Of a stretch of DNA of 64,000 bases, positions 42,198 to 52,417 are shown piece by piece (positions within the stretch are counted from its first letter, which is position 1; each line of letters starts with the position of its first letter). The DNA comes from Azospirillum brasilense (GTDB lineage: Bacteria > Pseudomonadota > Alphaproteobacteria > Azospirillales > Azospirillaceae). Where the stretch lies: NCBI RefSeq assembly GCF_005222205.1, contig NZ_CP032347.1:124001-188000 (forward strand), in the 5' to 3' direction. The translations under genes were made by a program, and so were the position numbers. The notes beneath the pieces are model-generated. The model saw only the letters and a list, made by a program, of their open reading frames with translations. It made no database searches and had not been told where the DNA came from.

Positions 42198-43461
42198 GGG
42201 CGGTCCTCGTCTTGGAAAGGTAGTGGTGGGCGGCGCCGACGCGCAGCAGGCTGGAGAACAGCAGGGCCATGCAGACCCCGGCGACCCCGTACATCGCCGC
42301 CAGCGGGCCGACCACCGCGAACACCGCCAGTGTCCCGGTGACGTTCACCACCAGCGCGAACTGGCTGCGCTGCACGCCGTAGAAGTAGGAGCAGACCATC
42401 TCCGCCAGATAGCCGGCCAGCGCCCCGATGGAGAGCAGGCGCAGCGGCCATTCCTGGTCGGCGTAGGGCGACATGGCGCCATAGACGATGTGCAGCATCT
42501 GGTCGGGGAACAGCAGGCCGAGGCTGTAATAGACCAGCAGCGGCGCCGCCCCGATGACGACGTAGCCGCGGATCGCCAGCCACGCCTGCTCGTCGGGATG
42601 CAGCCCCCCCGCTTCCGTGTGCAGGGTGCTGCGCCCGCGTGCCGCGATCTGGGGGACGAGGTTGCCCATGCCAATGATGATCGGGTTGGCGATGTTCACC
42701 AGATTGACCACGGCCTGGAACGCCGCGGTCGACGCCATGCCGTCCATCGCCGCCATCAGCCAGACGAGGCTCTGCACCCGCAGCATCAGGAACAGGTTGT
42801 TGGCGAGCGCCCAATGGCCGATCGACCAGAAGCGGCGGACCACCGCCGGCAAATCCGACAGGCCGTCGAAGCGCGGGCGCAGGATCGCGAAATGGACCAC
42901 CGCCCCGGCCAGCGCCGGACCGGTCATGGCGATGAACACCCGTTCCAGCGTCAGGTGACCGCCCAGCGCCATCAGGTTCAGAACGGCGATCTGGCCCAGA
43001 TAGGTGACGCTGTCGCCCCACAGCGCCTTGTCGTGCTTCAGCCCGGACATCAGCCCGCGCCGTCCGATCTCCTGCACCTGCCAGACGATGAAGTAGAGCA
43101 CGGCGGGGCCGACCAGCTCCGGCATGCCGAGCCCATAGCCGACCAGCGCCACGATGCCGGACAGCGGCAGGATCGACCCGGCGGTCATCAGGACGGCGCG
43201 GCCCGCCAGGGTCCGGCGTTCGGCGCGGTCCAGCACCGCGCCCTCCACCGACAGCGGGTACTGGATCAGGCTGACATTGACGACCTGGAGCGCCAGCAGG
43301 ACCGAGAGGAAGAAGACGAAGGTCCCGTATTCCTCCGACGGGAAGGTCCGGGCGAGCTGGATGTTGATGGCGAACATGCCCAGGCTGACCACGCCCTGGT
43401 CGGCGAGGGTCCAGAAGCTGCGCACCAACGAGGCTGGAAGCGACGCCGGGATCATTCTCAT
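42184..43461 (-). CDS. Oligosaccharide flippase (Wzx-like, MOP superfamily)
   Basis: A 425-residue membrane protein with about 12 hydrophobic segments and the polysaccharide-export layout of Wzx proteins. It begins LVRSFWTLADQGVVSLGMFA, which resembles the first helix of Wzx/RfbX. It would move undecaprenyl-linked repeat units across the inner membrane for the Wzy-like polymerase encoded two genes downstream. It overlaps the fused oxidoreductase-epimerase gene by 4 bp. Confidence 0.82.
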   Translation of the reverse strand: MRMIPASLPASLVRSFWTLADQGVVSLGMFAINIQLARTFPSEEYGTFVFFLSVLLALQVVNVSLIQYPLSVEGAVLDRAERRTLAGRAVLMTAGSILPLSGIVALVGYGLGMPELVGPAVLYFIVWQVQEIGRRGLMSGLKHDKALWGDSVTYLGQIAVLNLMALGGHLTLERVFIAMTGPALAGAVVHFAILRPRFDGLSDLPAVVRRFWSIGHWALANNLFLMLRVQSLVWLMAAMDGMASTAAFQAVVNLVNIANPIIIGMGNLVPQIAARGRSTLHTEAGGLHPDEQAWLAIRGYVVIGAAPLLVYYSLGLLFPDQMLHIVYGAMSPYADQEWPLRLLSIGALAGYLAEMVCSYFYGVQRSQFALVVNVTGTLAVFAVVGPLAAMYGVAGVCMALLFSSLLRVGAAHHYLSKTRTAHVAR

Positions 43462-45698
43462 GCGCTGCCGACCCGCGTCGTCTCGGTGGGGGCGGGCAGG
43501 GGATGCCGGTCCTCATTGGCAGGCCGCGCGGCGGCGGGAGCGGTGCGCGGAACGTCGCGGTAGGCCCAGCGCAGATAGTCCGCGGTCAGCGCCATGCCGT
43601 CCTCGAAGGCGAAGCGCGGCTCGTAGCCGAGCAGGCGCCGCGCCTTGGTCAGGTCGATGAGCGCCCTGGCCTGATAGAGCGCCAGCTTCTGCGCGTCGGG
43701 CAGCCAGAGCTGGTTGCGGCTGGCCTTCTTCTTCAGGAAATAATGGACCATCACGAGGTGGCGAAGCCGCGGCGGCAGGCTGTCGAACCCGCCCTGGAGC
43801 AGCCGGCGGGCGGGGCGCCAGCGCACGATGATCTGGATGATCTTCTTGGGGTCCTGAAGCACCATGGCGATGTCGCGCCGCAGGCTCTTCATTTCCTTGC
43901 GGATGGCCTCGGCGGGCTGGAAGCGCAGGCTGTCGACGCCCAGCGCCTCCTGGAAGCGCCCGAAGACGGCGGCCCAGGGCGGGGCGTCGGGGCCGGAGAT
44001 CACGAAGCGCTCGCCGATGGCCTGGGGGCTGCGGGTCGCCGCGATCATCGCGTCCACCAGATCGTCGATGTAGACGGCGTTGCACAGCCCGCCTTCCTGC
44101 GGCAGCACCACCGTTCCGCTCAGCAGCATCTCGGCGGGGGCGTTCGTCCAGGGCTTGCAGAAGGGGCCGTAGACGATGGAGGGCTGGAGCACCACCCCCG
44201 GCAGGCCGCGCTTGCGCGCCGCGTCGAGCACCATCGCCTCCAGGTCGAGCTTGTTCTGGACATAGCTCCAAGCCCGGTCGCCGTCGCGCGTCTCCTCCGA
44301 CAGCGGGCCGTCGGGCAGCGGCTCGTAGACCGAGAAGGTGCTGAGATGGACGAAGCTCTTCACCCCGTTGGTGAGGCTGGCGTCGATCAGCGCGTTCATC
44401 CCGTCGATGTTCTGGCGGCGCGACCGCACGTCGTAGGCGCAGTGGAAGACCCAGTCGGCGCCGGCCACCGCCGTGCCGATGGCTTCGCGGTCCAGCAGGT
44501 CGGCGCGGATGATCTCCACCGGGAAGCGGGCCAGACGCACCGCCTGCGCGATGTCGCGGACGATGCAGCGGACCCTGGCGCCATACTCCAGGCACAGCCG
44601 CTCGACCAGCCGTCCGCCGATGAAGCCGGCGGCGCCCGTCACCACCACGGTGGGACCATCGGTGCGAAGGGCGGCAGCGGGGGCCGGACCGTCCACCCAG
44701 GGCAGGGCCAGCGGCTTGCGGCTGGCGTAGCAGCGCTCGATCAAGGCGGTGGAGGGCAGGGCCTCGCGCCCGCCGACGGTGGCCGGGCGTCCGTCGCGGA
44801 TGGCGTCGGCGAAATCCTTCAGCTCCGCCTGGAACAGGTCGCCGAAGATCTGCGGCGGGATGTGGTTGGCCGAGAAGCCGTCATGGACGAAATCGAGGAT
44901 CTGCGGCACGTCCGAAGCGATCTGGTTCTCGTAGAGATGGACCTCGACGCTGCCCTTGGTGCCGTAGACGCGGATGGTGTTGCGCAGGGCGCGGGTGCGG
45001 CTCAGCTCCAGCGTTCCGGTGGCGCCGGACGCCATGGTCAGGGACAGCCGGCAGTCGGATTCCAGCCCGCCGTAGCTGTCGTCGCTGTAGTCGACCTCCG
45101 CCGTCTCCCCGAACCACCACAGCAGCAGGTCCAGCGTGTGCGACCCGGTGTCGAGCAACACGCCGCCGCCCGCCCCGTCGCGGCGCAGCATGGCCGGCGA
45201 GCTGATGCCCCAGTTGTAGACGAAGCCCTCCCGCGCCTCGAAGCGCAGGACGCGACCGAGCTGGCCGGAATCCACCAGCGCCTTCAGCCAGCGGACGCCG
45301 TTGACGTAGCGGCGCATCAGACCGACCGCGAGCACGCGCCGGCGCTCCTCCGCGGTTCGCACCATTTGTTCGGCATCGGCCAGCGTGACGGCCAGCGGCT
45401 TTTCCATGAAGACGTGCTTCCCGGCCTCCAGCAGGCTCTGGCCGACCGGCGCGTGGAACATCGGCGGGGCCGCCACCAGCGCCGCGTCGAATTGGTCCGC
45501 CGCTTCCCGCCAGTCGGCCACGGCGACCGGGGCGCGGTTGCGGCCGAGCATGGCCTGCACCGCCTCCAGCCGTCCCGGCGTGGGATCGACGAGCACGCTC
45601 GGCCGCCAGCCCAGGCGGAGCAGCGCCGGCAACAGGTGATGGCTCACGATGCTGCCGCAGCCGATGATGGCGAGCCGCGGGAACTCGGCGTTGGTCAT
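43458..45698 (-). CDS. Fused Gfo/Idh/MocA oxidoreductase and SDR epimerase/dehydratase
   Basis: A 746-residue two-domain protein. Residues about 1-335 are a Gfo/Idh/MocA oxidoreductase with Rossmann motif IIGCGSIVSHH (11-21), EKP (99-101) and the HTLDLLLWWFGE metal-free active-site region (about 200). Residues about 348-715 are an extended SDR with GAAGFIG (352-358) and Y-x3-K in SYVQNKLD (about 476-482). Each domain is normally a separate protein. Fusion suggests two steps on one nucleotide sugar, for example oxidation then epimerisation or reduction. The reaction is not known to me. It lies 52 bp after the Wzc-like gene. Confidence 0.85.
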   Translation of the reverse strand: MTNAEFPRLAIIGCGSIVSHHLLPALLRLGWRPSVLVDPTPGRLEAVQAMLGRNRAPVAVADWREAADQFDAALVAAPPMFHAPVGQSLLEAGKHVFMEKPLAVTLADAEQMVRTAEERRRVLAVGLMRRYVNGVRWLKALVDSGQLGRVLRFEAREGFVYNWGISSPAMLRRDGAGGGVLLDTGSHTLDLLLWWFGETAEVDYSDDSYGGLESDCRLSLTMASGATGTLELSRTRALRNTIRVYGTKGSVEVHLYENQIASDVPQILDFVHDGFSANHIPPQIFGDLFQAELKDFADAIRDGRPATVGGREALPSTALIERCYASRKPLALPWVDGPAPAAALRTDGPTVVVTGAAGFIGGRLVERLCLEYGARVRCIVRDIAQAVRLARFPVEIIRADLLDREAIGTAVAGADWVFHCAYDVRSRRQNIDGMNALIDASLTNGVKSFVHLSTFSVYEPLPDGPLSEETRDGDRAWSYVQNKLDLEAMVLDAARKRGLPGVVLQPSIVYGPFCKPWTNAPAEMLLSGTVVLPQEGGLCNAVYIDDLVDAMIAATRSPQAIGERFVISGPDAPPWAAVFGRFQEALGVDSLRFQPAEAIRKEMKSLRRDIAMVLQDPKKIIQIIVRWRPARRLLQGGFDSLPPRLRHLVMVHYFLKKKASRNQLWLPDAQKLALYQARALIDLTKARRLLGYEPRFAFEDGMALTADYLRWAYRDVPRTAPAAARPANEDRHPLPAPTETTRVGSA

Positions 45699-45750
45699 GG
45701 AATCCTCGCTTTTGGGATTGCCGTCGCGTGGGCGCCGTCCGTCGGCGCCG

Positions 45751-48099
45751 TCAATGCCGCGCGGGCGCGTGCAGGGCGTAGTAGTAGGCGTCGTCCTTGT
45801 GGCCGTACTTGACGTGCTTGGACGCGACGACCCGCGACAGCACGACGCCGCCGACCGCGCTGTCGACCGACTTCAGCTTGTTGAAGCCGGCCATCACGGT
45901 GTCCAGCGGGGTGTGCTGCCAGCGGACGACGTAGATCACGCTGTCGGCCAGGAAGGACAGGGCCAGCGCGTCGGAGAACAGCATCACCGGGGCGCTGTCG
46001 ATCACCACCACGTCGTAGTTGTGGCGCGCCCATTGGATCAGGTCGCTCATCGCCTGGGAGCTGATGCGGTCGTGCGCGTCGGGGGTGCCGACGGCGTTGC
46101 CCAGGACGGCGAGGTTGGTGGTCTCCTGATGGACCAGGTCGTCGATGCCGACGCGGCCGTCCAGCAGGTCGGCGACGCTGCCCTGCGGCTGGTAGCCCAG
46201 CAGCTTCGCGATGGAGGGGCGGCGGAAGTCCGCGTCGATCAGCAGCGTGTTCAGCCCCAGCCCGGCCAGCGACCGCGCCAGATTGGCCGCCAGCACCGAC
46301 TTGCCTTCCTTGGGGATGGAGGAGGTGACGAGCAGCACCTTGGGCGGCGTCCCCCGCTTGCGCGGCATGCAGGCCATGGTGCGGACGGTCTGGATCGCCT
46401 CGCGGAAGGCGCCGATCTCGCGGGCGCGGCGGCTGTCGGGATGGAGCGGCAGGTTCCAGGCCGCCTCGTTGCGGGGGAGCGACGGGACCATGCCGAGGCA
46501 GGGCACGCCGGTTGCCCGCTCCACCTGGGTCGGCGTGCGCAGGCCGGAGCTGAGGCGCTCCAGCAGCAGCACCAGCGCCACCGCCAGCGCCGTGGACCCG
46601 ACCAGCCCGACGCCCAGCGACATGCGCAGCTGCGGGAAGGCCGGGCGGATCGGCGGCAGGGCCGGAGCGCTGAGATGCGCGTCCAGCGCGCCGGTGTTCT
46701 TCAGCGCCATCGTCTGCTCGTAGCGTTCGGCGAGGCTGCGGTAGAGCGTGCGGTGCGCGTCGGCGGCGCGCTCCAGGTCGCGGAGCTGGATGCCCGTCGC
46801 CTCGATGCCCTTCTGCTGCTCCTGCAGGTCGGCGATGCTCTTCAGCAGAGTGGCCTCGCGGATGCGCGCCACCTCCAGATCGGCGTCCAGTCCCTTCTGG
46901 ATCTTGCCCACCTCGTCGCGGATGCGGGCCTTCAACTCGCCGATGCCGCGGCGAAGATTCACGATGTCCTGATGCTTGTCGCCATAGACCTGCTGGAGTT
47001 CGGCCAGCCGGCGCTCCAGCATCGCCTCCGCCTCGCGCAGCTTCTGGATCAGCGCGGACGCCAGCACCTCCGGGATCGCCGCGCCGTTGTTGGCGGCGGT
47101 CTGGTCGCGGGCCTGACGGACGCGCGCCTCGGCCGCCGCCTTCTGCGCCTGCGCGGCGGTCAGCTGGGTGGCGAGTTCGTTCATCTGCTGCTGGACCATG
47201 TTGCGCCCGTCCGGCGGCAGCTCCAGCAGGCTGTTCTCCTTGCGGAAGCCGCGGATGGCCTCCTCGGCGCCGCGCACCGCCTCGCGCGCCTCGATGAGCC
47301 GCCCGCCGAGCCACTGGTTGACCCGCTCGGTCAGGTCGCGGTTCATTTCCGTCCGATAGTCCAGATAGGCTTGGCCGAAGGCGTTGGCGATGGCGGCGGC
47401 CTTCGCGGGATCGACCGACGACGCCTCGATGATGATGGTGAAGGATCGGTCGTCGTTGCGCGCCTCGATCCGGCGCAGCAGCGTGTCGATGGTCAGCAGG
47501 CGGGCCTGGTCCGGGTCTTGGGCGTTGGGGCTGTCGTCGACGTGGAACAGGGCGGTCGCCTGCTGCACGATCCGGCGCAGCACGTCGTTGCCCTCCGGCG
47601 GCAGGGCGCCGACGCCGGCCTTGGTGACCCGCTTCAGCCAGTGATCGTCCGCGCCGTCCGGCGCCTTGAGCGTCGGGTTGAATTCGGGGTCGTTGAGCAG
47701 GCCGAGCTTCTCCACCACCCGTTCCGCCAGCGCGCGCGAACCGACGATCGACACCTCGCTGCGCACCGCCGGCGCCTCAGGCGTCAGGTTGGACACCACC
47801 GACTTGAACTCCGCCAGCTCGACCCGCCGGGAATCGAGCTGCACCATCGCGGTGGCGCGGTACATCGGCTTCAGCGACTGCATGACGTAGGTGATGGTCG
47901 CCGTTCCCAGCAGGATGATGGTGAGCAGCAGCAGCTTGCGCCGCCACAGCACGGCCAGCGTGGCGAAAACGGTCGCCTCCTGCCGCCCGCGGACGTCAGT
48001 GGAGTCCGCGGCGCCGGACTGCAGAAGGCTGTCCGGAAGGACGCTGGCGTGCGCTTCGTGGCCTGGAAGCGTTCCGCCTTTGCCGATCGAAGATGTCAC
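45751..48099 (-). CDS. Wzc-type polysaccharide co-polymerase and tyrosine autokinase
   Basis: A 782-residue inner-membrane protein. It has a Wzz-type chain-length domain with membrane segments near residues 47-65 and 480-500, a periplasmic coiled coil between them, and a BY-kinase domain with Walker A SSIPKEGKS (about 590), Walker A' LLIDADFRRP and Walker B VVVIDSAPV. The C-terminus carries a tyrosine cluster (YGHKDDAYYYAL) for autophosphorylation. The GTG start at 48099 is chosen because AAAGGGG lies 7 bp upstream and the longer upstream frame to 48363 is not Wzc-like. No outer-membrane Wza-type export gene or cognate phosphatase is in this window. Confidence 0.9.
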   Translation of the reverse strand: MTSSIGKGGTLPGHEAHASVLPDSLLQSGAADSTDVRGRQEATVFATLAVLWRRKLLLLTIILLGTATITYVMQSLKPMYRATAMVQLDSRRVELAEFKSVVSNLTPEAPAVRSEVSIVGSRALAERVVEKLGLLNDPEFNPTLKAPDGADDHWLKRVTKAGVGALPPEGNDVLRRIVQQATALFHVDDSPNAQDPDQARLLTIDTLLRRIEARNDDRSFTIIIEASSVDPAKAAAIANAFGQAYLDYRTEMNRDLTERVNQWLGGRLIEAREAVRGAEEAIRGFRKENSLLELPPDGRNMVQQQMNELATQLTAAQAQKAAAEARVRQARDQTAANNGAAIPEVLASALIQKLREAEAMLERRLAELQQVYGDKHQDIVNLRRGIGELKARIRDEVGKIQKGLDADLEVARIREATLLKSIADLQEQQKGIEATGIQLRDLERAADAHRTLYRSLAERYEQTMALKNTGALDAHLSAPALPPIRPAFPQLRMSLGVGLVGSTALAVALVLLLERLSSGLRTPTQVERATGVPCLGMVPSLPRNEAAWNLPLHPDSRRAREIGAFREAIQTVRTMACMPRKRGTPPKVLLVTSSIPKEGKSVLAANLARSLAGLGLNTLLIDADFRRPSIAKLLGYQPQGSVADLLDGRVGIDDLVHQETTNLAVLGNAVGTPDAHDRISSQAMSDLIQWARHNYDVVVIDSAPVMLFSDALALSFLADSVIYVVRWQHTPLDTVMAGFNKLKSVDSAVGGVVLSRVVASKHVKYGHKDDAYYYALHAPARH

Positions 48100-48648
48100 G
48101 TCGTCGCCCCTTTCGTCTTGCTGGCTGGCGGTCCGGCCCGGTGTGGGCGTGGCGCATGGGTCAAAGGACGCGCTGCGGCCTTTTTGTTTTCTGTAGAGAT
48201 AACCGAGAATTCGGGCGCCTTTTAAAGAGGCGTCCCGAATGAACCGTGGCGTTCCGCCGCTGCAACCGTTGCCGGACAGACTCCGAGTACCGTGAATGGC
48301 GCCGGTCAACAATTGAAAAAAAGAAGGCCCATCCGTCGCTGTGCTTACGACGGCGACCGTCATAAATAATCATATCCGTTACCCCGTCCGCGTGTTTGAC
48401 CGTCAACTCCGCGCCGGTCACAGTCTGCCGGGTGCAGCGGAGCCGGTTCAGGCTTCGAGATGCCGCCCAATTCCAGATATGGCCGTGCATTCCCGCGTAA
48501 TATGACAGACAACGGGTTGCGTCGTGTCGCGGAATGCTGTGCATCAACGCTGGATTTTAAAATAATCGTGGAAGCGGTTTGGCGCGATATCCCCGCGATC
48601 TGCCGCTGTCCGGACGAATTCCCCTGGTCAACTCCATGGAGAGGCTCG
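48100..48648. promoter_or_regulatory. Divergent control region between wzc-like and uxs genes
   Basis: A 549-bp A+T-richer region with promoters for both operons. On the minus-strand leader an imperfect hairpin (ATTCGGGCGCCT 48209-48220 with AGGCGTCCCGAAT 48228-48240) precedes the wzc-like gene and could affect its translation. No gene is supported; the frames open here extend real genes without conserved sequence. Confidence 0.5.
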
Positions 48649-49596
<948 letters not shown>

Positions 49597-49672
49597 GCGC
49601 GGCACGGCAGCCGGCAGCGCCGCCGCATCGCTGGGGTGCGGCGGCAGGGAATGGGCCAACAGGGAACGGCGG

Positions 49673-51286
49673 ATGTTCGAACTCCCTTCACGAGACAGCT
49701 CGGCGAAGCCGGATTACAGGACGCGGGTGGGTATGGCCTTCCAAGGACCGCGCCCGCAATCCGCGTCGCCGGTCGCCGCGGCGGCCTCCGCCCCCGCCCT
49801 GCTGTGCGGGCTGGTGGCCGCGGACGCGCTGATGGTCGTCGGGACGGGGCTGGCGGCGGAGGGCATCGCCGCCCGTTTGCTGCGGGCCGCCCCGGCCGAT
49901 CCGGCCCTGTTCGCAGACTCTGCTCATGCTATTTCTGCTCATGCTTTCGCGGGCGTCTTCAACGCCGCGGTCGGCCCGCTGGTGGTGCTGTCGCTGATGT
50001 GCTTCTACAGCGCGGGCTGCTACCGCAACCTGCGTCCCAAGGCGGTGCGGCGGACCATCGGTTCGCACGCCGGGCCGCTGTTCGGGGCCTGGACCGCGGC
50101 CTTCCTGGTGCTCGTGCTCATGCTCGGCGTGACGGGGGACCTGCGGCGGCTCGACACGGCGGCGGCGGGGACGCTGTGGCTGTGGTACGGGCTCGGCCTG
50201 TTCGGGCTGACCGCGTTGCGCAGCCTGGTCCTCCGGCTGGCGCGCGACTGGAATCTGGCCGGCGGATTGAGGCAGCGGACGCTGCTGGTCGGCACCAACG
50301 ATCTGGCCTTCGAGTGGCTGGACCGGCTCCAGCGCACGGACGGGGCGGGCTATCAGGTGATCGGCGCGGTGTCCACCGCGGCGGACCGGCCGTCATCTGC
50401 GAACGCTCCGCCCCTGGCCACCGCCCGGCTGGCCGGGGTGCCGGTGCTGGGAGGCGTGACCGGGTTGGTGGAGCAGGTGCGCAAGAACCGCATCGACCTC
50501 GTGGTGGTGGCCCTGCCCTGGAGCGCCGAGGCCGAGATCACCGACATCCTGGAACGGCTGCGCGTCCTGGCGGTGGACGTCCGCCTGCTGCCGCACCGGC
50601 TGATCGCCCGCACCGCGGGCCTTTCGGTCGATGCGACGGCGGGCATTCCGCTGCTGGGCGTCATCCATCACCCGCTGGCCGGCTGGCGCGGCGTGCTGAA
50701 GCGGTCGGAGGACCTGGTGATCGGCGGCGCGGCGCTGGCGGTCCTGGCGCCGGTGCTGCTGCTCGCCGCGGCGGCCATCAAGCTGGAAAGCCCCGGCCCG
50801 GTGCTGTTCCGCCAGAAGCGCTTCGGCTTCAACAACGAGGAATTCGAGATCTGGAAGTTCCGCACGATGCACACCGACCGGGGCGACCAGTCGGGCGCGC
50901 AGCGGACCGTGCGCAACGACCCCAGGGTGACGCGCGTCGGGCGCTTCCTGCGCCGCACCAGCATCGACGAGCTTCCGCAGCTCTTCAACGTCCTGCGCGG
51001 CGACATGTCCATCGTCGGGCCGCGGCCCCATCCCGTCGCCATGAAGGCCGGGGACGTGCTGTACCACGAGGCGGTGGAGAACTACGCCTGCCGCCACCGC
51101 GTCCGCCCCGGAATCACCGGTTGGGCGCAGGTCAACGGGTTGCGCGGCGAGATCGACAACCTCCACACCGCCGCCCGCCGCGTCGAGCACGACCTCTACT
51201 ACGTCGACAACTGGTCCCTGGGGCTGGACGCCGAGATCATGGTGCGCACCGCCCTTCTCCTTTTCTGGGACCGCAACGCCTACTGA
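49673..51286 (+). CDS. Undecaprenyl-phosphate sugar phosphotransferase (WcaJ/PssY-type initiating enzyme)
   Basis: A 537-residue polyprenyl phosphotransferase that starts the EPS repeat unit by moving a sugar-1-phosphate onto the lipid carrier. It has four N-terminal membrane segments (about 40-185), a central CoA-binding-like domain (about 200-325), and a C-terminal bacterial sugar-transferase domain with KRSEDLVIGG, FRQKRFGFNNEEFEIWKFRTM, TSIDELPQLFNVLRGDMSIVGPRP (in pieces) and RPGITGWAQVNGLRG. The usual donor is UDP-glucose or UDP-galactose. It lies 76 bp after uxs and is probably in the same operon. Confidence 0.93.
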   Translation: MFELPSRDSSAKPDYRTRVGMAFQGPRPQSASPVAAAASAPALLCGLVAADALMVVGTGLAAEGIAARLLRAAPADPALFADSAHAISAHAFAGVFNAAVGPLVVLSLMCFYSAGCYRNLRPKAVRRTIGSHAGPLFGAWTAAFLVLVLMLGVTGDLRRLDTAAAGTLWLWYGLGLFGLTALRSLVLRLARDWNLAGGLRQRTLLVGTNDLAFEWLDRLQRTDGAGYQVIGAVSTAADRPSSANAPPLATARLAGVPVLGGVTGLVEQVRKNRIDLVVVALPWSAEAEITDILERLRVLAVDVRLLPHRLIARTAGLSVDATAGIPLLGVIHHPLAGWRGVLKRSEDLVIGGAALAVLAPVLLLAAAAIKLESPGPVLFRQKRFGFNNEEFEIWKFRTMHTDRGDQSGAQRTVRNDPRVTRVGRFLRRTSIDELPQLFNVLRGDMSIVGPRPHPVAMKAGDVLYHEAVENYACRHRVRPGITGWAQVNGLRGEIDNLHTAARRVEHDLYYVDNWSLGLDAEIMVRTALLLFWDRNAY

Positions 51287-51337
51287 CCAAAAAACCCCGG
51301 CTGAACCAACAAACAGACCGCAAAGGAGTTTGACGCC

Positions 51338-52417
51338 ATGTCCGTCGCCCTTGTCACCGGTTCCTGCGGATTGATCGGGTCGGAGAGTTGCCTGCATTTC
51401 GGTGCGCTGGGAATGGACGTCGTCGGCATCGACAACGACATGCGGCGCACCTTCTTCGGCGACGAGGCCTCGACCGCGTGGCAGCGCCAGACCCTGGAAC
51501 AGACGCTGCGCCAGCGCTACCGCCACCACGCCATCGACATCCGCGACGCCGCGGCCATCGACGCGCTGTTCGAGCGGCACGGCTCCGCCATCTCCCTGAT
51601 CATCCACACGGCGGCCCAGCCCTCGCACGATTGGGCGGCGCGCGACCCGCAGATGGATTTCTCGGTGAACGCCAACGGCACGCTGAACCTGCTGGAGGCG
51701 GCGCGGCGCCACTGCCCGGACGCGGTGTTCATCTTCACCTCGACCAACAAGGTCTACGGCGACACGCCGAATCGCCTGCCGCTGATCGAGACGGAAACGC
51801 GCTACGAGATCGACCCGGCGCACCGCTACGCCGGCGGCATCGCCGAGGACATGTCGATCGACGCCACCCTGCACAGCCTGTTCGGCGCCTCCAAGGTGGC
51901 CGCCGACGTGCTGGTCCAGGAATACGGCCGCTATTTCGGGATGAAGACGGTGTGCTTCCGCGGCGGCTGCCTGACCGGGCCGAACCATTCGCCGACGCAG
52001 CTTCACGGCTTCCTGGCCTATCTGATGCGCTGCGCCGTCACCGGCACCCGCTACGACGTGATCGGCTACAAGGGCAAGCAGGTCCGCGACAACATCCACA
52101 GCAACGACCTGATCGCCGCCTTCCAAGCATTCTACGACGCGCCGCGCAGCGCCGAGGTTTACAACATCGGCGGCGGACGGGCGAGCAACTGCTCCATCCT
52201 GGAGGCGGTGGCCCTGTGCGAGGAGATCACCGGGCGCCCGATGGATCTGGCCTTCAAGGAGGCCAACCGCATCGGCGACCACATCTGGTGGGTCAGCTCG
52301 CTCGACCGGTTCCGCTCCCACTACCCGTCCTGGGACATCCGGCACGACGTGCGCAACATCCTCACCGACATTCACGACAGCAATCGGCGCCGCTGGCGCG
52401 TGGAGGCCGTGGCATGA
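51338..52417 (+). CDS. NAD-dependent epimerase/dehydratase, CDP-paratose-2-epimerase-like (catalytic Tyr replaced)
   Basis: A 359-residue extended SDR. The coenzyme motif is GSCGLIGSES (residues 8-17). FTSTNKVYGD and HAIDIRD resemble nucleotide-sugar epimerases of the CDP-tyvelose/paratose 2-epimerase group. At the position of the catalytic Y-x3-K it reads FGASK, so phenylalanine (residue 182) stands where tyrosine is normally found while K186 remains. It may use a different acid/base or have a structural role. The last 4 bp overlap the WecG-type gene. Confidence 0.8.
   Translation: MSVALVTGSCGLIGSESCLHFGALGMDVVGIDNDMRRTFFGDEASTAWQRQTLEQTLRQRYRHHAIDIRDAAAIDALFERHGSAISLIIHTAAQPSHDWAARDPQMDFSVNANGTLNLLEAARRHCPDAVFIFTSTNKVYGDTPNRLPLIETETRYEIDPAHRYAGGIAEDMSIDATLHSLFGASKVAADVLVQEYGRYFGMKTVCFRGGCLTGPNHSPTQLHGFLAYLMRCAVTGTRYDVIGYKGKQVRDNIHSNDLIAAFQAFYDAPRSAEVYNIGGGRASNCSILEAVALCEEITGRPMDLAFKEANRIGDHIWWVSSLDRFRSHYPSWDIRHDVRNILTDIHDSNRRRWRVEAVA

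Noticed and set aside
45649..48225. Long plus-strand open frame across the wzc-like gene
   Set aside because: Antisense shadow created by high third-position GC; the minus strand has complete kinase motifs.
48100..48363. N-terminal extension of the wzc-like protein to a start at 48363
   Set aside because: The extension is not Wzc-like, and a GTG at 48099 has a strong ribosome binding site.
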